Assembly: GCA_029779385.1 (NCBI GenBank)
Contig: JAKPAQ010000129.1
Coordinates: 1 to 8,143, forward strand
Length of the DNA: 8,143 bases
Source: Actinomycetes bacterium
GTDB lineage: Bacteria; Actinomycetota; Actinomycetes; Propionibacteriales; Nocardioidaceae
Reading direction: 5' to 3'
A model generated the notes under the pieces. It was not told the origin of the DNA, ran no database searches, and worked only from the letters and a program-made list of their open reading frames with translations. Positions 1 to 7,200 of this stretch are shown here, piece by piece (position 1 is the stretch's first letter; every line of letters begins with the position of its first letter). Both the position numbers and the translations under genes were made by a program.

Positions 1-51
1 CAACCTGTCATGCGGCTGATACGCCCGCTCACCCGAACCTCCGCTGATCAC
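1..51 (-). CDS. Second Rpn-family nuclease gene, N-terminal 17 codons only (runs off left edge)
   Basis: Read leftward from a GTG at 51-49, this frame stays open to base 1 and gives MISGGSGERAYQPHDRL. The same region of the complete rpn gene to the right gives MTSGGSGESAHQPHDGL: 13 of 17 residues agree (counting the start as Met) and 41 of 51 bases. The conserved HD near the N-terminus is the family's opening 'H-D-x-x-F' signature. Homology continues upstream of the start (52-90), so this is a duplicated gene start and not chance similarity. Most differences fall where they keep the protein similar, which suggests a translated copy. An ATG at 62-60, equivalent to the ATG at 1150 in the other copy, is out of frame here because of a 2-base difference and stops after ten codons. 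No clear Shine-Dalgarno precedes the GTG. Only the start is visible, so I cannot tell whether the gene is intact. Confidence 0.6.
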   Translation of the reverse strand, partial: MISGGSGERAYQPHDRL

Positions 52-90
52 GAGTAACCATACGTGCCAGTACTGACAAATCAGTCCGAG
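52..90 (-). promoter_or_regulatory. Conserved upstream box with palindrome, left copy
   Basis: These 39 bases match the 41 bases at 1139-1179 upstream of the complete rpn gene almost perfectly in their distal part, with a small indel near the start codon. The core is the interrupted palindrome ACTGACAAATCAGT at 72-85 (arms ACTGA/TCAGT, 4-base spacer), directly next to the 8-base palindrome CAGTACTG at 69-76. The palindrome ends 20 bases before the GTG start. Noncoding conservation between paralogues suggests an operator, promoter part or leader hairpin, but it could simply be recent duplication. Bases 91-133, between this box and the stop of the complete rpn gene, show nothing I recognise. 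Confidence 0.45.
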
Positions 91-133
91 CGCCGATGCC
101 GACAGGGGCGGGGACAGGACGGCTCAGCAGATG

Positions 134-358
134 TCAGTCGACGACGGCGCTGATCGAGTTTGCTCCACGCGCGAAGCGGGTGCTCCAGTCTGCGATCTGG
201 CTGGCCGTGGCGTGTTCGATTCGGAGACGGGTGTCGTTGTCGAGTTCGCCGAATCTGGCTTCGAGCATGGCCACCAGTAGCTGTGACTGTCCCAGACTGA
301 TGCCTTGACTGATGCCCTGCTCGATGCCTTCTTGGCGGAGTCGTTGTGCTGTGGTCAC
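134..358 (-). CDS. Predicted internally initiated C-terminal Rpn product (RpnS-like intragenic antitoxin), 74 residues
   Basis: Within rpn, in the same frame, a GTG at 358-356 is preceded by TAAGGAGG (371-364) with a five-base CCGCC spacer. This is a far better initiation signal than any candidate start of the full-length gene. Translation from it gives 74 residues beginning MTTAQRLRQEG, then the Gly-Ile/Gln repeat linker and the whole C-terminal domain (LEARFGELD to the end at SAVVD), without any nuclease residue. In E. coli, Rpn genes are known to produce such a short C-terminal protein from an internal start, which binds and inhibits the full-length nuclease. That this copy does the same is inferred from the layout. 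A further in-frame ATG at 268 (44 residues) has only a weak GGTGG close to it and is less likely. Confidence 0.6.
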   Translation of the reverse strand: MTTAQRLRQEGIEQGISQGISLGQSQLLVAMLEARFGELDNDTRLRIEHATASQIADWSTRFARGANSISAVVD

Positions 359-1138
359 GGCGGCCTCCTTAGCTTCTTGGCCCAGTTGCGCAGCGAAGTG
401 CGTGATGTCGTCGGCCTGTGTTTCGCCGACTATTAGAAGATACGTGAAGAACACGACGAGCAGGGCTGGCTCCGTGTCGGCGACGGTCTGCCAGTCATCG
501 AGTGAGGCACGCAACGTCGTCGTGACGTCGGCGTCTTTGGATGCCGGTCCCAGCAGGAGCGCGGCGATTCTTGCCGCCGGGGTCAGTGGCCGCGCTCGCA
601 TAGCAGCCTCGTCGACGACGGTCAGGTCGTCAAGGATGTACCGCACGTGGGGTAGAAGGTCGGCGAACGCGGTGGCGGCGTGGTCGCTGACCTTGATGAT
701 GTCGGCGATGTCGGTGGGGGCGGTCCAGCGCCGATGGCCTTGGTAGAGCACTACCGGCACGATCATTGGTAGGCCGGTCTTGCCCGAAGTCGTGGGTTCG
801 GTCTTGAGGTGGCGTTCCCAGATGCGGACTTGGTAGCGCAGCATCCGGAAGGCCATCAGGTCGTCGGGGCTGCTCTGGTGCTCGATGAGAAAGTACAGGT
901 AGGCGTCGTCGCCGTCGAAGGTGGTGCGAAACAGTAGATCGCTGTGCACCTGGCTCAGGTAGTCGTCGACGAACGATGCTGCGACCGGCTCGAGGTGTTC
1001 GAGGTCGATGTGTGCGGCCACTTCCGCCGACAACACCGAACGCAGTTCTGATCCGGCGTGTTTGGGGTCGCCGAACACCCGCCGGAACAACCCGTCATGC
1101 GGCTGATGTGCCGATTCACCCGAACCCCCACTGGTCAT
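134..1138 (-). CDS. Rpn family recombination-promoting nuclease / putative transposase (YhgA-like, Transposase_31)
   Basis: This encodes a PD-(D/E)XK nuclease of the Rpn (YhgA-like, PF04754) family, which cuts DNA and is known in E. coli for promoting RecA-independent recombination and for anti-phage activity. Numbered from the possible GTG start at 1192, the family signature HDGLFRRVFGD is at 32-42. The catalytic core is the Asp of SDLLFR (D85) followed by the strand YLYFLIEHQSS with E104 and Q106. The C-terminus has Gly-Ile/Gln repeats and then LEARFGELD...ASQIADW, as in the family tail. I chose the ATG at 1138 (334 residues) because the neighbouring paralogue is conserved in frame from exactly that codon. 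ATG 1150 (338) and GTG 1192 (352, overlapping the HIRAN gene by 23 bases) are possible; none has a good Shine-Dalgarno. The HIRAN gene stops at 1170, so the gene is probably last but one in the visible operon. An internal start at 358 is described separately. Confidence 0.88.
   Translation of the reverse strand: MTSGGSGESAHQPHDGLFRRVFGDPKHAGSELRSVLSAEVAAHIDLEHLEPVAASFVDDYLSQVHSDLLFRTTFDGDDAYLYFLIEHQSSPDDLMAFRMLRYQVRIWERHLKTEPTTSGKTGLPMIVPVVLYQGHRRWTAPTDIADIIKVSDHAATAFADLLPHVRYILDDLTVVDEAAMRARPLTPAARIAALLLGPASKDADVTTTLRASLDDWQTVADTEPALLVVFFTYLLIVGETQADDITHFAAQLGQEAKEAAVTTAQRLRQEGIEQGISQGISLGQSQLLVAMLEARFGELDNDTRLRIEHATASQIADWSTRFARGANSISAVVD
295..330 (-). repeat. Three tandem 12-base units coding for the Gly-Ile/Gln linker of Rpn
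   Basis: On the plus strand the units read GACTGATGCCTT, GACTGATGCCCT and GCTCGATGCCTT; the second differs from the first by one base and the third by three. A 12-base period keeps the reading frame, so gain or loss of a unit changes the linker by four residues (protein text EGIEQGISQGISLGQ). The block lies just after the internal GTG start, between the nuclease domain and the C-terminal domain. Confidence 0.6.
364..371 (-). promoter_or_regulatory. Perfect internal Shine-Dalgarno sequence inside rpn
   Basis: The minus strand reads TAAGGAGG, fully complementary to the 3' end of 16S rRNA, followed by CCGCC and then the in-frame codon GTG at 358. The bases encode Ala-Lys-Glu-Ala in the full-length protein, a run that other codons could equally encode. 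The best purine-rich match, AAGAAGG at 333-327, has no start codon at a usable distance, so this one stands alone. Confidence 0.6.
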
Positions 1139-1179
1139 GGGAACAACCATACGGTCCAGTACTGACAAATCAGTTCGAG
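1139..1179 (-). promoter_or_regulatory. Conserved upstream box with palindrome, right copy
   Basis: This is the counterpart of the box at 52-90. The palindrome ACTGACAAATCAGT lies at 1161-1174, with CAGTACTG at 1158-1165, and ends 22 bases before the ATG at 1138. Here it overlaps the stop codon of the HIRAN gene (TGA at 1172-1170), so the last residues of that gene lie inside the conserved block. Its role (operator, leader hairpin or duplication footprint) is unknown. I see no convincing -35/-10 pair in it. Confidence 0.45.
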
Positions 1180-1916
1180 TGTTGTTTCCCACCTCGGACC
1201 CGTGCCTCGATTCGACACAGCAAACGTAGGTGCGGTTGCGCGTCTGCAGTGACGCGTTCAGCGATGACGCTCAGTTCGTCGACTCTGGCTTGGAGGTCTT
1301 CGAGGTCGTTGAGGAGCCAGTCGGGAACGTAACCCACGGCGGCGCCACTGGCGACGCACACGAGTTGGGCTCGCCCGTTCTTGGGATTGTCGGGTTCTGG
1401 TCGCAGCCGCAGGCGGTCGCCGTCCCGAACACGTGCAAGGTGGGTGCCATCGGCGTCAAGGTAGCGAACGCCTGAAGCCAGGAATCTGCTGACGACGACA
1501 CCATCCGCATCGGCCATCAGGTCATCGACGAGATGGAAGGTGTCAGTTGCCCTGGGGCCGCCGGTCCGGGCCAGCAACTCCATCGGAGTGTCGACGGCGT
1601 CCGAGTCGATGCCGAGCGCGTGCAGGTAGCTGGTGAACGACTCACGCTTGCGCGACATGAGCCGGTTGACGAAGAACGCCGGCAAGCCGGTTGACACGTA
1701 GGTGCGTTCCATGTCGGGGAACTGGGTCAGTGGGTAGAAGTCATCGGTGGCTCGGGCGCTGGCGGTGTATTCAAACGCATACCGGCCGTCAACGAGCTCG
1801 AACAGGGTGCCCACCCGCACGAACTGCCGTGATCCGGGGTTCTGCCAGATCAGGAAGAGACGCCTGGCCACGCTGACATCGGCGACGGTAGCCACCCTGC
1901 AGGAAGCGCTAGTCAC
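1170..1916 (-). CDS. HIRAN domain protein with HipA N-subdomain/HipS-like N-terminus
   Basis: The 248-residue product has two parts. Residues about 139-205 look like a HIRAN domain: F-L-A-S-G-V-R-Y, then GDRLRLRPEPDNPKN and the closing GAAVGYVPDWL. HIRAN domains bind DNA ends or other DNA structures in HLTF/Rad5-type proteins and occur alone in bacteria. Residues about 18-130 resemble the N-terminal part of HipA kinases or the free HipS subunit: VGTLFELVDGRYAFEY, an FFVNRLMSRKR segment, LGIDSDAVDTPMELLARTGG. No kinase residues are present. A helix with heptad-like leucines follows the HIRAN part (residues 200-222). The GTG start overlaps the kinase stop by eight bases (GTGACTAG) and has AAGGA about ten bases upstream, so the two genes are probably translationally coupled and their products may form a complex. 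The HIRAN call is fairly firm; the HipS-like call is from pattern only. Confidence 0.75.
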   Translation of the reverse strand: MTSASCRVATVADVSVARRLFLIWQNPGSRQFVRVGTLFELVDGRYAFEYTASARATDDFYPLTQFPDMERTYVSTGLPAFFVNRLMSRKRESFTSYLHALGIDSDAVDTPMELLARTGGPRATDTFHLVDDLMADADGVVVSRFLASGVRYLDADGTHLARVRDGDRLRLRPEPDNPKNGRAQLVCVASGAAVGYVPDWLLNDLEDLQARVDELSVIAERVTADAQPHLRLLCRIEARVRGGKQHSN

Positions 1917-2817
1917 CGTCGAGGATCCTTTCCTTGTTGAGATGGAGAAGCTTCACTGCGAACTTACGCGCCGGGTCTGACAAATAGTCGGCGGGCACAC
2001 TCGCCAGTAGACTTGCCACCTCATCGTCCGTGACCGCTGCGAGCTTGGCAATCCAGAAATCGCGCGCTTCACGGTCAGCCAGGCCCAGCGCCGTTGTAGC
2101 GAGATCCACAAGCCCAGGTCTGCCGTTGAAGTGATGGCTACGACCACGCCGCGCCCACTTGACCAGGCGGTTGCCGTCGAGTGAGAGGTTTCGAGCCTCC
2201 GCTTCTGCTACTTGGAAGCCGAGTGCGTTCCCATGGTCAAACGATGGCGCGAGGCTCAGTTCCCCGGCTCGCTCAATGACTGCCCAGTTCTCATGATGAC
2301 GATCACGTCCAGCGACCCACGCGTCGAGCATTAGGTAACCGGCCCAGGCATCGAAGGCGGTTGTGATCGGTGCCCCGCACGACGTGGGTGCGGCAATTCC
2401 ATCGAGCGCTCTGCGCACCGCATCGATCGTGTAGCGGTGGTACTCGCGTTCGGCGGTCGCGTCGTACTCCGGGTCTGTGAGCGTGAGCAGTTCGTTACCG
2501 TGAACGAGGCGATCATCCGCAGTGAGTACGGAACGCGACAGGACTCCTCGCTGCCCCTCGTGGGTTGCCGGGATGGCCGTCGCGGAGGGAATTGACAGCA
2601 TGGTCGCCAAATGATGGACCGCCCACTCGACCCAATCCTCACCCATTGTCCGGCCTTGCGGCGCCCGCGCATACTTGAACAAGCAGCGACGACCGTCGGG
2701 GTCGACAACCCAGAATTTCGCTTTCGTTCCCAGCGGCTCGTCTGCCGTTTGAGGTTCGTCGGTGGTCGTTGCCACTGTCCAGGCGTCTACTGCTTCGACG
2801 TGCCATTCGTAGGACAT
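1909..2817 (-). CDS. HipA-like serine/threonine kinase, short form without the N-terminal HipA subdomain
   Basis: HipA kinases phosphorylate a Ser/Thr on a target (GltX in E. coli HipA, TrpS for HipT) and halt growth until countered by an antitoxin. In this 302-residue protein, visible kinase elements are PLGTKAKFW (28-36, in the place of the HipA ATP loop), the ATP-binding lysine in LFKY (K48), the glutamate of GEDWVEW (E60), the catalytic loop RDRHHENW with D172 and N177, and the metal-binding Asp of SFDHG (D194). It is about 130 residues shorter than E. coli HipA (440) because the N-terminal subdomain is absent; a related region seems to sit in the next gene. AGGTGAT five or so bases before the ATG is a good Shine-Dalgarno. 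It starts 29 bases after the hsdS stop. No HipB-like HTH gene is adjacent. The target is unknown. Confidence 0.85.
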   Translation of the reverse strand: MSYEWHVEAVDAWTVATTTDEPQTADEPLGTKAKFWVVDPDGRRCLFKYARAPQGRTMGEDWVEWAVHHLATMLSIPSATAIPATHEGQRGVLSRSVLTADDRLVHGNELLTLTDPEYDATAEREYHRYTIDAVRRALDGIAAPTSCGAPITTAFDAWAGYLMLDAWVAGRDRHHENWAVIERAGELSLAPSFDHGNALGFQVAEAEARNLSLDGNRLVKWARRGRSHHFNGRPGLVDLATTALGLADREARDFWIAKLAAVTDDEVASLLASVPADYLSDPARKFAVKLLHLNKERILDGD

Positions 2818-2846
2818 CGATCACCTGGCGGTCCGGTAGTGTCGAC

Positions 2847-4268
2847 TCATTTCGCAGCTGCCTTCCGCCGGCGCCGGGGCGGGGCGGCGGGCTGATGGTT
2901 GCGGGTCCGTTCGAGAGCGACACCCGCAGGTTCATCAGTTGGGTCTTGGTCGACGAGCCGGCCATTGAACGCCGAGCGTAGGAGCGCGCTGCGGAGAGTC
3001 GTGGATCTCGACCGCGACGTTCGCTGGGCGATATTTGCGTGTTCGAGCGCAAGTATTGCAGCGTCAAGTTCTTCCAACAGTACTTCCTGAGTCCTTAGTG
3101 GAGGCACCGGCAGCGACAATTCTCTGCACGTCGACAATGCAATATTAAATTGTCCTGCCGTTGCCTTGGCGGTGCTCTTTAGGAGACGAATAATAAATGG
3201 TGAACGCAAGCACAATGCAAGCCAGGATGGGTGAATCGAATCACCGGCACGGAAGGAGACAATCGCCTGATTTGTGTTCCATTCCGGGTAACTATCCGGC
3301 ACTACGGCACTCTTACCGAGTGGTGGTCCGACAATATTGGTAACAACATCTCCCGGTAACGCAATCGACCGTTTCAGTTGCCCGTAGTGGGTGTCACGCG
3401 ATACAAAGGTTGGATTCTTCGTGAAGTCAACCCTGCCCGCAGGGTCGATGTTGTATACTTTAAGGAAGGGTATCTCACCCTGGCCTTGCTGCATGAACTC
3501 AGATTTGGGTGTCGAGCCAGAGTTGATAGATTTACACAGGTCGGCAGCGAGTTTCCATGACCAACCCTGGGGAAGCGAAGGAAGTCCCTGGTAGTCGAAG
3601 CGGTTGTGTTTGCCCTTCAGATCAGAGGCTGGCGCACCACTGATGGGAGTGCTCGTGGCAACGCCGAGGACCGTATGATCCACGAGTCTCGATATCAACA
3701 ATTCCGCACGACGAGCTGCCGATACAAGAGTCAGTTCCGCAGCATCCAGTCGGGAGAGGTGGTCTTCAAGGGCCTCGACGATGCGGTGTTGCTCAGGGAG
3801 TGGGGGGAGGGGAATCTGAGTCGCAGCGAACCCGCTCGCCGAGATTTCTTTGAACGTCGACCCGCTTGCGCGACTCTCGATCTCGGGCGTGACGTACTTC
3901 AGTAGCCAATACAAGAACCTGCTGTCGATCAATGGCCGTGGGACTGCGGTCTTACAACCTTGGTTGGTCGCTACCGGCCCTGATGTGATTGCGATGTGCC
4001 CAATTGGGGCACGTGAGCTGAAAACAACAGAACCCGATGGAAATGTTCGTGCTGAGCAGGATTCATAGCCAAGCGTTGATAGGCTACGACGACCCGACCC
4101 GATAAACTTAGTCGCCTTGTTGCGAGAAAGGTCGTCCGGAGTCACCCACGCGACTTCATCACCCCAGTACTCGGCTACTTTGGTCTTTGGAGTCGCTCCT
4201 GAACCGATGTCTGCTACGTCCCCCAGAGTCGTCCACGCCCACCCCTGCGGCAGCTCCTGCTCCATCAC
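2847..4268 (-). CDS. hsdS: Type I restriction-modification system specificity subunit S
   Basis: HsdS recognises the bipartite DNA target and holds together two HsdM and up to two HsdR subunits. The 473-residue product has the usual two half-repeats: TRD1 from LPQGWAW (6-12) to the boundary LPPLPEQHRIV (154-164), a helical spacer (to about 200), TRD2 from LPQGWSW (232-238) to LPVPPLRTQE (386-395), and a second helix ending in SAFNGRLVDQDPTDEPA. The Arg/Lys-rich tail (PPRRRRKAAAK) is a common feature of actinobacterial HsdS. The start is GTG at 4268 or the next codon ATG at 4265; the hsdR stop TGA overlaps both. Several lines are only 45-52 % G+C by my count, clearly below hsdR, which fits exchange of TRDs between strains. 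The DNA target cannot be read from sequence alone. The hsdM partner is not in the window. Confidence 0.95.
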   Translation of the reverse strand: MMEQELPQGWAWTTLGDVADIGSGATPKTKVAEYWGDEVAWVTPDDLSRNKATKFIGSGRRSLSTLGYESCSARTFPSGSVVFSSRAPIGHIAITSGPVATNQGCKTAVPRPLIDSRFLYWLLKYVTPEIESRASGSTFKEISASGFAATQIPLPPLPEQHRIVEALEDHLSRLDAAELTLVSAARRAELLISRLVDHTVLGVATSTPISGAPASDLKGKHNRFDYQGLPSLPQGWSWKLAADLCKSINSGSTPKSEFMQQGQGEIPFLKVYNIDPAGRVDFTKNPTFVSRDTHYGQLKRSIALPGDVVTNIVGPPLGKSAVVPDSYPEWNTNQAIVSFRAGDSIHPSWLALCLRSPFIIRLLKSTAKATAGQFNIALSTCRELSLPVPPLRTQEVLLEELDAAILALEHANIAQRTSRSRSTTLRSALLRSAFNGRLVDQDPTDEPAGVALERTRNHQPAAPPRRRRKAAAK

Positions 4269-7200
4269 GCGATCAGTTCCGTGTTCAACTCGTCGAGCAA
4301 CTGTAGTGCTTCCTCTCGGGTGGTGATGTTGAAGTCGGTGGCGAAGCGTTGGCTGCCGCCGAGGTCGCTGAACGGGATGTGGTCGAGGTCGGTGATCTCC
4401 ACGGCCATGTTGGTTTTGACGACGTCGCTGATGATGTCGAGCCAGCGGCGTTGCCTGTCGGTGTAGTCGACTCCGTGACGGTGCTGGTCGGACAGCCAGT
4501 GCGCGAGTTTCTCCTCGACTGTGGAGGCGAACGGCTGAATCTTCGACTCCGTTCCTGCACCGGAGTCTTTGGCGAGTTCGTGGCGCAGGATGGTGACCAG
4601 GTCGGGTACGTCGACCTTGTGCCCGGGATCTGCCAGTTCACCGAGGTCGGCGTAGGCACGCCACAAGGTTTCGATGCTGCCGATCGCGGGAACCCTCGCT
4701 ACCCGCTCGGCGAGGGCTTTGAGTTCGGCGTAGGTGGGGCGTCCCGGCGCGCTGCCGTGCAGGATTTGCAGCACGGCGATCTCGTCGCGGTGTTCGGCAA
4801 GGTACTCGCGGAACGAGCGGACCGGTTCGTGGGCTCCCTCGCCGTAGGGGATGCGGTCGGTGCTGATGAGGGTGTCGGCGTTGACCTGGTCGAAGATCAG
4901 ATCCTTCTTGCGGCGCAGGTCCAGGATCGCCTGCCGCAGTTCCGGATTGCTCGACAGCGGGGCCACACCACCATGGATTTGTGCTGCCACCTCGTCTTTT
5001 CCGCCGCGTTTCTCGGCAGCCAGCACGGCGTCGGTGTCGCTGGCGTCGGCGACCTGTTTGGCGATCTCGCGTAGTTCGACTCCGCCGGCGATCTCGGCCA
5101 GTTCGGCGGCTTCGGCGGCGTCCATCTGAGTGGCCAGCTTCGCCAGCCGCATCGCCAGGCTCGATGCCTCGTCGGGTGTGATCGTCAGATTCGCGGCCTT
5201 GTTCAGCAGCTTCTCCAGTGACACGCCGGGTTCACGTTCCATCGGCGTCGCATCCACCAGTGGTGATTCGGTGACGCCGACCGCGTCGACGATGACGAAG
5301 CGGTCCTTCGTGACGCCCTTGGCCACATCCGGGGTCAGCGCGGCGTAGTCGTCGGTGCCGATGATGCGGGAGCCGCGGCCCTTCATCTGCTCGAAATACA
5401 CTGCCGACTGCACCGATCGCAGAAAGAAGACGCACTCGATGGCGCGCACATCGGTGCCGGTGGCGATCATGTCGACGGTCACCGCCACCCGCAGCGACGG
5501 GCTGTTGCGGAAGTTCTGCAGTAGGTGCTTGGGGTCCTTGCCCTCGGCTTTCGACTTGTAGGTGATCTTGGCGGCGAACTCGGCGCTCTCGTTGAACACC
5601 TCCCGCACCTGTTCGACGATCACGTCGGCGTGTGCGTCGGTCTTGGCGAAGATCAGCGTTTTGGGGACCGCGGACCTGCCCGGGAAGACCTCGGTGTAGA
5701 GCCGGTCCCGGAACGTGGTGAGCACCAGCCGGATCTGGTCTTCGCTGATCACGTCCCGGCCGATCGCATTGCCGGTGTAGGCGTAGTCGTCGTCGAGTTC
5801 GACATAGCGCTGCGCGCGGGTGCGGCGATCGCGGACCGGTACCACCGTTTTCGCTTCGATCCTCGCGCCCTGTTCGGTGATCTGTGTCCGGATCCGGTAC
5901 ACGTCGAACGGCACGTTCACCCCGTCGATCACCGACTCCTCGTAGGTGTACTCGCTGACGAGGTTCTGGTCGAAGAAGCCCAGCGTCTGTTTGGTCGGGG
6001 TCGCGGTCAGCCCGATGACCGGTGCGTCGAAATAGTCGAGCACCGCACGCCAGCGGCCGTAGATGGACCGGTGACATTCGTCGACGATGACCAGATCGAA
6101 CGTCTCCGGTGGCACGTTCACGTTGTAGACCACATCGACCGGTGACTCCGGTTCGAACGTTTCGCCGTCCGCGTCGTCATCGACATCGGCGTCGGGGAGC
6201 TCCTTGCCCTGTAGCAGGCCGTACAGCCGTTGGATGGTGGAGATCGCGACATTGGTCGACCCGAGGACAGTGTGCCCGGCGAGGCGCTGCACGTTGTAGA
6301 TCTCGCCGAGACGGCGGCCGTCGTCGATCGGCACATAGTTGTCGAACTCGGCCTGTGCCTGCTCGCCCAGATTGTTGCGGTCGACGAGGAACAGGATCTT
6401 TGCTGCGCCTGCGTGTTTGATCAGCCGGTAGCTCGCGGTAACCGCGGTGAAGGTCTTGCCCGCGCCGGTGGCCATCTGGACCAAACCCCGGGGACGATTG
6501 TCCTTGAGCGACTTCTCGATCCCGGTGACCGCCTGGATCTGGTTGGGCCGCAAACCCTTCGGGTCGAGTGTGGGGAGGTGCTGCAATCGGGCGCGGAAAG
6601 TCGGCGCGTCAGGCCGCTCGTCCGCCTGCTGCATCCAGGACCGCACCGTCTCCGGCTTGGCAAAGGTGAACACATCGCGTGAGCGCGGTTTCGGGTCGAG
6701 GCGGTTGGTGAACCGGGTTTCCGCACCGGTGGATTCGTACAGGAACGGCAGCGGTTCGTCACGTCGCCAGGCGGCGAGCTGATCCTCCTTGCGTAGTCCC
6801 ACCGAGTATTTCGCGGTCTGCTGCTCCACACCGATCAGTGCGGTGCCCTCGCGTTTGGCCTCGATGACGCCGACGATCTTGCCATCGACATACAGCAGGT
6901 AGTCGGCGAAGCCGGTGGAGAGCCGGAACTCGCGTACGGCGACGCCGATGCCCGCAGCGGTATTGAGGTCGCCATAGTCCTGGACAACCCAGCCGGCCGC
7001 GACGAGTTGACGATCGATCTCCCGGCGTGCCTGCACCTCGTTGAGTGGCGGACGGCGCCGGAAAGCCTGCGAGAACGAGTTCCCCGCCGCTGCCGATACC
7101 TTCGCCGTGTCCTGGGTGGCGAGCGCGCCTGAACTCTGTAGGGCAGAGAGCTTCTTCTCCAGTGCGGCCAGTTTCGCGGCGACCACGGCTTCTCGTGCCT

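Noticed and set aside
91..133. Terminator after rpn in the GC-rich gap
   Set aside because: I found no stable stem followed by a T-run on the minus strand; G-rich runs alone are not enough.
96..746. Plus-strand frames at 96-308 and 312-746
   Set aside because: Both are opposite rpn, Ser/Ala/Arg-rich, and without domain signals.
1..1180. The repeat pair 1-90 / 1088-1179 as terminal repeats of an insertion sequence flanking rpn (the family is also called 'putative transposase')
   Set aside because: The repeats are direct, contain the coding start of each rpn copy and align in frame, so tandem gene duplication explains them; no terminal inverted repeats or target duplications are seen.
5232..6077. 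281-codon minus-strand frame inside hsdR in another phase
   Set aside because: It is Arg-rich, low in complexity and overlaps the helicase motifs of the real frame; it is a frame shadow.
4349..6145. Long plus-strand open frames (4349-5074 and 5525-6145) opposite hsdR
   Set aside because: They are opposite conserved helicase and C-terminal regions of hsdR, and their Val/Gly/Asp-rich composition is what the reverse complement of GC-rich codons gives.
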